DNA from: Legionella sp.
GTDB lineage: Bacteria > Pseudomonadota > Gammaproteobacteria > Legionellales > Legionellaceae
NCBI GenBank assembly: GCA_002786205.1
Contig: PEQM01000037.1
Span: 1-64,000, forward strand
Reading direction: 5' to 3'
DNA: 64,000 nucleotides
Shown piece after piece: positions 57,087 to 64,000 of this stretch. The notes beneath the pieces were generated by a model. That model saw only the letters and a program-made list of their open reading frames with translations. It ran no database searches and was not told the DNA's origin. Made by a program: the position numbers and the translations under genes. How positions within the stretch are numbered: the stretch's first letter is position 1; the number at the start of each line of letters is the position of its first letter.

Positions 57087-57485
57087 TTAAGGTTGATGTG
57101 AATAAGAGAGTATGCATTGTGCCAGCAAGGCACCAAGCAATACCATAGCCAGAGAACCTACATTATTGAGTACAATATTTAAACCAAACTTAAGCCATTG
57201 TCCGCTGCGATACAAGAGCAAGCTCTCGGCAGCAAAGCTGGAAAAAGTGGTGTATGCGCCTAAAAAGCCAGTAAAAATCAATAGTCGCCAGTACTCTCCA
57301 GCACTCCAGCGCTCTACAAAACAATGCAGAATAAAACCCGCAACAAAAGAACCCAAGACATTGACTATCAATGTCGCATACGGAAAACGCAAACTAAAAT
57401 AATCCTGAGCAAGAAGAATAGTCATGTAACGAGCCACTGCTCCTAATGAGCCGCCTAAGGCAACTGCAAGATAAGGAGCAAGCAT
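57087..57485 (-). CDS. crcB: Fluoride exporter FluC/CrcB
   Basis: A 132-residue dual-topology fluoride channel protein with four membrane segments. The N-terminus AVALGGSLGAVARYM, the VNVLGSFVAGF segment (pore Asn) and YTTFSSFAAES (polar track and Phe box) are intact. A single copy is present, so it should form a homodimer. No fluoride riboswitch was recognised before it; it lies directly after lpxA (3 bp gap) in the same operon. Confidence 0.95.
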   Translation of the reverse strand: MLAPYLAVALGGSLGAVARYMTILLAQDYFSLRFPYATLIVNVLGSFVAGFILHCFVERWSAGEYWRLLIFTGFLGAYTTFSSFAAESLLLYRSGQWLKFGLNIVLNNVGSLAMVLLGALLAQCILSYSHQP

Positions 57486-57488
57486 GAC

Positions 57489-58259
57489 TTACCTCACTAT
57501 GCCACGAGTGGCCTGATTTAATGCATTAATCAATGGCGTCACCTCTGGCGTCTCATGTTGCATCAGACTCAGTTCGGTGATGGCTTCTTGTACAGTAAGG
57601 CCTTTCCGAAAAATAATCTTATACGCACGCCTTAGCGCATCAATCGCATCAGAAGAAAACCCCCGCCTTCTTAATCCAACCGTATTAATGCCACAGGCTG
57701 ATGAAGTATGGCCTGCAATCATGACATAGGGCAATACATCTTTAGTAATGTAGGTTGCGCGGGCGATAAAGGCATAGGCACCTACATGACAAAACTGATG
57801 AACCGCTGCATAACCGCCTATAATCGCATAGTTTTCTACTATCACATGGCCGGACAAGGCAGCGTAATTAATCATAATGATCTGATCGCCTAAAATGCAA
57901 TCATGACCAATATGAGAATAGGCCATTAAAAAATTTCCATTGCCTATGCGTGTAACGCCTCCACCTTTTACCGTTCCTCGGCTTATCATACAATACTCAC
58001 GTATCACATTGTTGTCGCCAATTTCCAAACGGGTGGGCTCTCCCTTATACGTCGTGTCTTGTGGCTCATCGCCTACTGAGGCAAATTGAAAAATCTTATT
58101 GTTTTTTCCTATCTTGGTCGGGCCTTCAATGACCACATGTGGGCCAATCCAGGTGCCCTCGCCAATGTCAACATCAGCACCAATGATAGTACCCGGTCCG
58201 ATGGTTACCCCTGGTGCTATTGTTGCAGACGGGTGTATTATTGCTCTTTCATCTATCAC
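57489..58259 (-). CDS. lpxA: UDP-N-acetylglucosamine acyltransferase
   Basis: LpxA attaches the first 3-OH acyl chain to UDP-GlcNAc, the first step of lipid A synthesis. The start is placed at GTG 58259 (MIDERAIIHPSATIAPG, 256 residues) since AAGGA lies nine bases upstream and other LpxA proteins begin MID; the GTG at 58280 would overlap fabZ by 32 bp. Left-handed helix hexapeptides run to about residue 190. The catalytic histidine lies in YSHIGHDCILGDQIIMINYAAL, and the C-terminal helical domain starts GINTVGLRRRGFS. It is followed by crcB rather than lpxB. Confidence 0.96.
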   Translation of the reverse strand: MIDERAIIHPSATIAPGVTIGPGTIIGADVDIGEGTWIGPHVVIEGPTKIGKNNKIFQFASVGDEPQDTTYKGEPTRLEIGDNNVIREYCMISRGTVKGGGVTRIGNGNFLMAYSHIGHDCILGDQIIMINYAALSGHVIVENYAIIGGYAAVHQFCHVGAYAFIARATYITKDVLPYVMIAGHTSSACGINTVGLRRRGFSSDAIDALRRAYKIIFRKGLTVQEAITELSLMQHETPEVTPLINALNQATRGIVR

Positions 58260-58707
58260 TTTTAATTTCCTTTGCTGCACTTAATAATTCAGCTGAGCAC
58301 GCCAGCTTATCACCCACATAGGCGTCACCATGCATACGCCAAAAATCTCGCTTTTGTCCTATCATTTTTACTTCCAAACGCAATTGATCACCAGGGGTTA
58401 CAACTTGCTTAAAGCGCGCTTTGTCAATGCCTGCAAAAAAATGGAGAAATTGATAGCCTTCTTTAGGTTGTCGTGACAGATTGGATAAAATAGCGCAAGC
58501 TTGTGCTAAAGCTTCTAACATCAATACACCAGGCATGATAGGATTACCAGGGAAATGCCCCTGAAAGAAAGGTTCATTGATAGTTACATTTTTGATAGCC
58601 GATAAGTAATCATACTCCTTATAATCCAATACCCTGTCTACTAAAATAAACGGGTAACGATGCGGCAACAAATTTAGGATTTGATTTACATCTATTAATT
58701 CACTCAT
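58249..58707 (-). CDS. fabZ: 3-hydroxyacyl-ACP dehydratase FabZ
   Basis: FabZ dehydrates 3-hydroxyacyl-ACP in fatty acid elongation and competes with LpxA and LpxC for the same substrate. The 152-residue hotdog-fold protein has HRYPFILVDRVL at the start, and the active site NEPFFQGHFPGNPIMPGVLMLEALAQ with catalytic His and Glu. It overlaps lpxA by 11 bp. In most relatives lpxD lies just before it; here a 259-bp gap separates it from skp. Confidence 0.98.
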   Translation of the reverse strand: MSELIDVNQILNLLPHRYPFILVDRVLDYKEYDYLSAIKNVTINEPFFQGHFPGNPIMPGVLMLEALAQACAILSNLSRQPKEGYQFLHFFAGIDKARFKQVVTPGDQLRLEVKMIGQKRDFWRMHGDAYVGDKLACSAELLSAAKEIKSDR

Positions 58708-58866
58708 CTTGTGCTCTCATTAATAATCATTGATAAAGGAATACCATTTAACGTATCTACTCTTGGGCACCAGCTTGTTTAAAATGATGTGGATTAAAAA
58801 CAATTAACGGCTTAATATGACTTCGGTCTCAGTTGACCATGCGTTAAAAAAGCTGCCTAGCGAAGA

Positions 58867-58915
58867 CAATTCAGAAAAATGCTATCCAGTCTTATGCGTA
58901 TTTTGTTCTGAATTG
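58867..58915. repeat. Inverted repeat between skp and fabZ
   Basis: CAATTCAGAA (58867-58876) and TTCTGAATTG (58906-58915) are a perfect 10-bp inverted repeat with a 29-nt loop, starting about 50 bp past the skp stop. It may end the bamA-skp transcript or be a binding site upstream of fabZ-lpxA. The rest of the 58708-58966 gap shows nothing recognised. Confidence 0.5.
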
Positions 58916-58966
58916 CCTGGCTATTACTCACCAAAGCGAGCAAGGGTCAACCGACCTCAACATAGG

Positions 58967-59467
58967 TTATTTAATCGCTTTAATCACTTTATCGGTCACA
59001 TCCAATGTAGCAACACTAAAGGGTGCCGCATCTTTTTGGATAATAATATCGTATTTGTCATTTTGAGCTACTGTCGCAATGGCTGCTCTTACTTTTGTGT
59101 ACAAACCTTCCATCGCTTCATTATGAGCAGCACTTAATTCTTGCTGGTACTGCTGGCCATCGCGCTCAAATTGTTGTTGTGCGGCAATAATTTTCTTTTC
59201 CAAATCTTTCTTTTGCGTTGCACTCATAATCGCGCTGTCTCGTTTAAAACGCTCCATATCTCCTTTTAATTTGCCTTCTGCTGCAATTAATTTTTCACGG
59301 CGGGCTTTAAACTGACTTTCTAATTTTTGCTGAATCTCTTTCATTTGACTGGAAGTCTGCATGATTTTTTGCAGGTCAACCACACCCATTTTTGCTGAAT
59401 CCGCATGTGTAGCCATTGCTAAAAAACCACATAATAATGTGACTAATACCGCACCAAAACGTTTCAT
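58967..59467 (-). CDS. skp: Periplasmic chaperone Skp (OmpH)
   Basis: Skp carries unfolded outer-membrane proteins through the periplasm to BamA. The 166-residue protein has a signal peptide (about 1-22), the start of the mature part SAKMGVVDLQKIMQTSSQMKEI, and two long charged helices (about 40-130, Lys/Glu/Gln-rich) that form the tentacles. The C-terminal strand returns at YDIIIQKDAAPFSVATLDVTDKVIKAI. It follows bamA after a 178-bp gap with a strong hairpin. Confidence 0.95.
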   Translation of the reverse strand: MKRFGAVLVTLLCGFLAMATHADSAKMGVVDLQKIMQTSSQMKEIQQKLESQFKARREKLIAAEGKLKGDMERFKRDSAIMSATQKKDLEKKIIAAQQQFERDGQQYQQELSAAHNEAMEGLYTKVRAAIATVAQNDKYDIIIQKDAAPFSVATLDVTDKVIKAIK

Positions 59468-59587
59468 ATTCTTCTCCTTATAAAAAAGAGGATGCTAGCA
59501 TAATTCGATTGCGGTTGCGATAGCGATACTTGTTGAAAATAGAGTTTTTTATGGTAGTGCAGCGCTTTTTGTATTTCACCTTTTTTC

Positions 59588-59620
59588 AATACTTGCCCTC
59601 GTTAAAAGAGGGCAAGTATT
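59588..59620. terminator. Perfect 13-bp hairpin between bamA and skp
   Basis: AATACTTGCCCTC (59588-59600), loop GTTAAAA, GAGGGCAAGTATT (59608-59620). Reading on the minus strand it comes after the bamA stop and is followed by GAAAAAAGG, not U residues. It may stabilise the bamA mRNA or partly end it, giving skp its own promoter. Confidence 0.6.
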
Positions 59621-59645
59621 CACAAAAATCCGTGGCGCTTTGACA

Positions 59646-61958
59646 TTAAAAACCAGAGGATAAAGCAAACTGGAATATTTGTGTTTGATCAGTTGGCTGT
59701 GCATTTAAGGCCTTGGCAACGCTAAACCCTAGCGGGCCAAAAGGCGATCGCCATTCTACCGATATACCAGCAGAATAACGCAAAGGACCGGCATTACTAC
59801 CGCGCAAAGCAGCAGGCGTACCAATAGAGAACACATTACCCATATCAGTAAAAATAGATGTTCTGATGGTATCTCGACTTAATGGATAAGGTAAAATCAG
59901 ACTGGCAGTACCATTCACCAATAAGTTACCCCCTACGGAATTGCCCATATTATCCAGAGGACCTAAAGAATAACTGTCATAACCTCTGACTTGTCCAGGC
60001 TGCGCGATACCTCCTGCATAATAGTTTTCAAAAAAGGGCAGCCCCTGATCATTAAACATATTACCGTAGCCCACATTACCTAAAACAGAGAAAATCCATC
60101 CTCTGTATACCGGATAATACAAATGGGCTTGATAAGAGCCTTTGTAGTAAGTTAACGACTGTGACGTTGCAGGCAAAGCCATGACCGCTAAAGCCTGTTG
60201 ATTCAAGCCATCGGTAGGATAAGGCATCTGATTATAGGTATTTCTGTTCCATCCCGAACTCAAACGCAGTTGTTGAAAATGGCTGCCATACAAATTGGTG
60301 AAATTTTGAATAGGTATCACCATTCCCGGCGACTGAATATCAACGTCCTGATAGCCGTATCCTAGCTGAAGGCTACTGGCCTCACCTAAAGGGACATTGT
60401 AATTGATATCGCCACCATATCGATTAGAACTGTAGTTACTGACATTAATATTTTTAGGGTCAACTCGAGAAAAATACAAGCTGGCGCCACGACCAATGCC
60501 CGTATCCGTATAAAAAGGATTATAGTAACTTAATGAATAATCTTGCCCCCATTGGCTGGCATTAAATGCAGCCCCTACAGAGCGCCCCGTACCCATAAAG
60601 TTATGTTGATTGACTGCGGTGTTAAACTGATAGCCATTAGTTCCATAGCCTACCGATGCACTGGCCTCAGCAGAAGGCGCTTCTTCAACCTGAATATCCA
60701 AATCAACCTGATTGTTTGCTCCAGGAACATTATTCGTTTTGACATCAATATTCTTTAAATACCCTAAAAGCTTTAATTTTCGTTCTGATTCCTTGATGTT
60801 ATGCAGTGACAACAATCCGCCTTCATCCTGGCGTATCACACTACGCAACACTTCATCTGAAGTTTTTGTATTTCCATGAAAATTAATACGACGTACATAA
60901 ACATGCCGGCCAGGCTGAATCATGAACGTAATGAATACCGTTTTATCTTTTTCATCAATTCGGGGTTCAGCGCTGATTGCAGGAAAACCATAGCCTACAT
61001 CGCCGAGAGCCAGCCCCAAAGAAGAGATGGTTTCAGTGACTTTTTTACGTGAAAATACAGCGCCTTTTTTCACTTGTACCAAAGCAGCCAGTTTCTTTCT
61101 TGGCAAAATTAAATTTCCTGCCAAGTCATAACCTGAAAAATGGTATTGAGGTCCTTCATCCAGGTGAATATTAATATAAACGTCTTTTCTGTCTGGAGAG
61201 AGCAACACTTGGGAAGAAACGATATTAAACTTGATATAGCCCCTGTCGAGATAAAAAGAGCGTAATGCCTCCAATGAAGCATCCATTCCGGCTTTAGAGT
61301 ATTGATCCTTTTTAGAGAAATAGGTTATCAAACCGGTTTTGCTTAAGGCCATTTCTGGCAATAACTCGCTTTTGCTAAAGTCATGGTTACCAATGATATT
61401 GATTTCCTTAATCCGAGACACTCGTCCTTCTGAAACCGTAATGGCTATCGCCACCCTGTTTTCTGTTAATGACGTAATTTTCGTCTCAATCCGGGAATTG
61501 TACTTGCCACGAGCTACATAGGCTTGTTTTAACTCTTTTTCCAATCGTTCAAGAGATGATTTTTGAAAAATTCGACCTTTAACCAGTCCCATTTCCTTGA
61601 AAAATTCTTTCATTTTGTCTTCAGGAATTTCTTTGTTTCCCACAACAGAAATAGAACCAATCGTAGCGCGCTCTACCACATTCACGATGAGTGTATTGCC
61701 TTGTCGCTCCAAAGCAACGGATTGAAAAAATCCGGTATCATACAATGTCTTAATAATTTGACCGGTTGACGCAGGGCTAATTTCTTCGCCAACCTGAACA
61801 GGAATATAGTTCAGCACGGTACCTGCTGTAACGCGTTGCAAACCAGTAACTTTAATATCCTTCACAACAAAATTGTCAGAAGCTATCGTTTGACTCGACC
61901 ACATTAATAATGTCGAACAACAAACACCAAGTATCAAATTATTACTGATTTTTTTCAT
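59646..61958 (-). CDS. bamA: Outer-membrane assembly factor BamA
   Basis: BamA is the core of the machine that inserts beta-barrel proteins into the outer membrane. The 770-residue protein has a signal peptide (about 1-26), five POTRA domains (about 28-425), and a 16-strand barrel ending LSSGF with the C-terminal Phe of outer-membrane proteins. The lid-lock motif region shows the conserved VRGYDSYSLGP and the final DMGNVF...SAGISVEWRSPFGPLGFSVAK. It follows rseP after a 211-bp gap. Confidence 0.97.
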   Translation of the reverse strand: MKKISNNLILGVCCSTLLMWSSQTIASDNFVVKDIKVTGLQRVTAGTVLNYIPVQVGEEISPASTGQIIKTLYDTGFFQSVALERQGNTLIVNVVERATIGSISVVGNKEIPEDKMKEFFKEMGLVKGRIFQKSSLERLEKELKQAYVARGKYNSRIETKITSLTENRVAIAITVSEGRVSRIKEINIIGNHDFSKSELLPEMALSKTGLITYFSKKDQYSKAGMDASLEALRSFYLDRGYIKFNIVSSQVLLSPDRKDVYINIHLDEGPQYHFSGYDLAGNLILPRKKLAALVQVKKGAVFSRKKVTETISSLGLALGDVGYGFPAISAEPRIDEKDKTVFITFMIQPGRHVYVRRINFHGNTKTSDEVLRSVIRQDEGGLLSLHNIKESERKLKLLGYLKNIDVKTNNVPGANNQVDLDIQVEEAPSAEASASVGYGTNGYQFNTAVNQHNFMGTGRSVGAAFNASQWGQDYSLSYYNPFYTDTGIGRGASLYFSRVDPKNINVSNYSSNRYGGDINYNVPLGEASSLQLGYGYQDVDIQSPGMVIPIQNFTNLYGSHFQQLRLSSGWNRNTYNQMPYPTDGLNQQALAVMALPATSQSLTYYKGSYQAHLYYPVYRGWIFSVLGNVGYGNMFNDQGLPFFENYYAGGIAQPGQVRGYDSYSLGPLDNMGNSVGGNLLVNGTASLILPYPLSRDTIRTSIFTDMGNVFSIGTPAALRGSNAGPLRYSAGISVEWRSPFGPLGFSVAKALNAQPTDQTQIFQFALSSGF

Positions 61959-62100
61959 TATTATTTAACGTCCATTACTACGTACTCAAAAAAAAATACA
62001 ACTCATTTAGAATACAGCAAAATTTGCAACCGTTTTATAGGAAGTGCTGACTACTGTCAAGTTTATCACTACGCAAAAAACAGCAAATACCTCTTTGAAT

Positions 62101-62115
62101 CACTTTGCCAAAGTG
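62101..62115. repeat. 15-bp perfect palindrome upstream of bamA
   Basis: CACTTTGCCAAAGTG is a 7-bp inverted repeat around one central base, about 140 bp before the bamA start and past the rseP stop. It could be an operator; no known regulator box was matched. Confidence 0.45.
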
Positions 62116-62169
62116 TGCAAAACAGCACTTAGGCTATTTGATAACCTGAAGGCGTCTGTGCTGTACCGG

Positions 62170-63525
62170 TTATAAATGAGTTAATCGAGAAATATCATTG
62201 GTCAAGGCAATGATCATCATGGTGGCAATAAAAGCCAAGCCCACATAAAAACCAACCGACTTAGCCGCTTCGGATAAAGGCTTTCGTCTAATCAGCTCCA
62301 CTGTATAATAAAGAAGATGCCCTCCATCCAGTAACGGTATGGGCAATAAATTCAATACACCTAAACTGATACTGACTATAGCCAAAAAAAACAAATAAGA
62401 GGCTAATCCACTGCGCCCTGAATCGCCTGCCCCCTGAGCAATTCCTACAGGACCACTAATGGTATCTAAACTGATCTGCCCCGATATTAATCGACCTATC
62501 AACTTAAAAGTAGCCGCACTAAACTCTAGAGTTTGATTGGCTGCAATCGGCACTGCCGCCAACGGGCTTTGTTTTTGCACCCTTAGCAAATCGGGTGGCC
62601 AATCTATTGATTGGGAGCGAACGCCGATAAAACCTTCTGTTTTACCTTCATTGTCTTGCTGCCCAATGGTGAGTCGGATGGTATGAACCTTGTGAAAACG
62701 CTGCACTTTTAAAATCACAGGCGTCGCTGGATGTTGCTTTACAAAATCAACAACAAACATCCAATCATCAATCGGTTGACCATTGATACTCAACAGTCTG
62801 TCATTCAGTTCTAATCCCGCATCAGCAGCTGGCGAGTCGGGAACCACCTCACCAACGACAGGGGGAATTTTGGGAATAAAGGGCTCTATCCCCAGGCTCT
62901 TGAGCAAATCGGGATTTTTTTCATCCAATTGCCAGCGGGTTAACGGAACCGCAACTTGCCGCACCAGACCATCTTGGAGTGACTTTACTTTCAGATGCAG
63001 TACCTCTTTCGAGCCCAGCAAAGGCATCATGGCATATTGAAAATCACGCCAGCTTGCTATCTTTTTACCATTGAGTTCAATAAGTTCCTGTTTCGATTGC
63101 AATCCTGAGCTTGCAGCCACACTCTGTGGTTGTACGTCATCAATAATAGGAGCAAGCGATCTTATACCCATCACTGCAACCAACCAAAAAGCAAAAAAAG
63201 CAAAAATAAAATTAAACAACGGACCGGCAAAAACAATCATCATCCGGACCAAAACAGACTGATTATTAAACGCTTGATGCTGCTCAGCAGCTTCTACCGG
63301 CCCCTCTGTTTCGTCCAGCATTTTGACATAGCCCCCCAAAGGAAAAAGCGACCAAACGTACTCTGTCCCCTGCTTGTCTTGCCAACGGCCTATAATTTTT
63401 CCAAAACCAAAAGAAAAACGTAATACCTTAACCCCACACCAACGAGCAACCTGAAAATGACCATATTCATGAACAACAACTAAAAAAAACAAAGCCATAA
63501 AAAAATAAAATAAAGTCAATCCCAT
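62170..63525 (-). CDS. rseP: Site-2 zinc metalloprotease RseP
   Basis: RseP cuts anti-sigma factor RseA within the inner membrane to activate sigma-E, and clears signal peptides. The 451-residue protein has HEYGH at residues 19-23, two PDZ domains (about 105-290; the second shows VVGEVVPDSPAADAGLELNDRLLSING), and the second active-site motif NLLPIPLLDGGHLLYY near residue 400 with the zinc-binding Asp. It lies 40 bp after cdsA on the same strand. Confidence 0.97.
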   Translation of the reverse strand: MGLTLFYFFMALFFLVVVHEYGHFQVARWCGVKVLRFSFGFGKIIGRWQDKQGTEYVWSLFPLGGYVKMLDETEGPVEAAEQHQAFNNQSVLVRMMIVFAGPLFNFIFAFFAFWLVAVMGIRSLAPIIDDVQPQSVAASSGLQSKQELIELNGKKIASWRDFQYAMMPLLGSKEVLHLKVKSLQDGLVRQVAVPLTRWQLDEKNPDLLKSLGIEPFIPKIPPVVGEVVPDSPAADAGLELNDRLLSINGQPIDDWMFVVDFVKQHPATPVILKVQRFHKVHTIRLTIGQQDNEGKTEGFIGVRSQSIDWPPDLLRVQKQSPLAAVPIAANQTLEFSAATFKLIGRLISGQISLDTISGPVGIAQGAGDSGRSGLASYLFFLAIVSISLGVLNLLPIPLLDGGHLLYYTVELIRRKPLSEAAKSVGFYVGLAFIATMMIIALTNDISRLTHL

Positions 63526-63565
63526 AGTAAACTCTCAGCCTGTTATTGGTTGGTGATGTCTATAC

Positions 63566-64000
63566 TTAACGTATTAAGGCACCATAATGTATGCCAAAGT
63601 AAAAGAAAGGCAATGCAGCAATGACACTGTCTAGCCTGTCTAATACGCCACCATGCCCAGGTATTAACTGCCCTGTGTCTTTTAAATGGCAACGACGCTT
63701 TAACATGCTGACAAATAAATCTCCAAAAAGTGAAATCACAAATAAAAGACCCGCCAAGCCAAACCATCCGAGGGCAGATGCCGGTTTAAAATAGGCAAAA
63801 CCTATTGCTGCGGTAAGCAATACAACGGCCAATCCACCCAAAGCACCCTCCCAGGACTTTCCTGGGCTTACCTTCGGTATGAGCTTATGCTTGCCCCAAC
63901 GCTTTCCTACCAAATAGGCGCCGGTGTCCGCCGCCCAGACAATGCATAGCAAATATAAAATAAAGGCCTTGCCCTCTTTCATCAAATAAAGATGCGCTGC
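63566..64000 (-). CDS. cdsA: Phosphatidate cytidylyltransferase, partial
   Basis: CdsA makes CDP-diacylglycerol, the precursor of the main phospholipids. Only the C-terminal half (about 145 codons) is in the window; the frame is open through the right edge. It has WAADTGAYLVGKRWGKHKLIPKVSPGKSWEGALGG and the CDP-alcohol signature SLFGDLFVSMLKRRCHLKDTGQLIPGHGGVLDRLDSV with the catalytic Asp and His. Three membrane segments are visible. The order cdsA-rseP-bamA is standard. Confidence 0.96.
   Translation of the reverse strand, partial: AAHLYLMKEGKAFILYLLCIVWAADTGAYLVGKRWGKHKLIPKVSPGKSWEGALGGLAVVLLTAAIGFAYFKPASALGWFGLAGLLFVISLFGDLFVSMLKRRCHLKDTGQLIPGHGGVLDRLDSVIAALPFFYFGIHYGALIR

Noticed and set aside
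57087-57485. Fluoride riboswitch upstream of crcB
   Set aside because: Only three bases separate lpxA from crcB, leaving no room for an aptamer.

Overview
The window comes from a Legionella species or a very close relative in the Legionellaceae. The strongest evidence is the Dot/Icm type IV secretion block icmX-icmW / icmV-dotA (43.8-49.5 kb), which is diagnostic for Legionella/Coxiella-type bacteria. Gammaproteobacterial division, lipid A and outer-membrane assembly genes, AT-rich intergenic DNA and Legionella-like gene neighbourhoods agree. No tRNA or rRNA gene was recognised.

Layout. (1) 1-444: trailer end of a type I-F CRISPR array; leader and cas genes should lie to the left. (2) 0.5-10 kb: mixed accessory/core region with an unknown membrane protein (possible effector), a lipoprotein, truD, a PH-domain membrane protein, a DciA-like protein, an M13 peptidase, a decayed IS630-type transposase and an endonuclease/exonuclease/phosphatase-fold protein with three C-terminal repeats. 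(3) 10.2-27.8 kb, minus strand: a rearranged dcw cell-wall/division cluster, read smc-zipA-murF-mraY-murD-ftsW-murC-murB-ddl-ftsQ-ftsA-ftsZ-lpxC. murG is absent between ftsW and murC. Two copies of a palindromic intergenic repeat sit in its two largest gaps. (4) 28-43.4 kb: acid phosphatase, Tim44-like protein, carB-greA, a flavoprotein, lptF-lptG-ydcF, two M17 aminopeptidases, holC, murJ and rpsT. (5) 43.8-49.5 kb: dotA-icmV and, divergently, icmW-icmX. (6) 49.7-57.5 kb: a P-type metal ATPase, ispB, a small membrane protein, a GT87-type mannosyltransferase-like protein, serS and fluC/crcB. (7) 57.5-64 kb, minus strand: cdsA(partial)-rseP-bamA-skp-fabZ-lpxA, the envelope biogenesis operon, lacking lpxD between skp and fabZ.

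Much of the window builds the envelope: peptidoglycan precursors (mur, ddl, mraY, murJ), division (fts, zipA), lipid A (lpxC, lpxA), LPS export (lptFG), outer-membrane proteins (bamA, skp) and polyprenyl synthesis (ispB). Secretion through Dot/Icm is layered on top.

The least expected signals are: (a) a roughly 120-170 bp imperfect palindromic repeat present twice inside the dcw cluster in opposite orientation; (b) a roughly 45-codon module found both between rpsT and dotA and, frameshifted, just before the GT87 gene; (c) the three-repeat tail of the phosphatase-fold protein; and (d) several perfect inverted repeats in intergenic regions that lack the U-tract of an intrinsic terminator. All family assignments are by eye from motifs; no database search was run.
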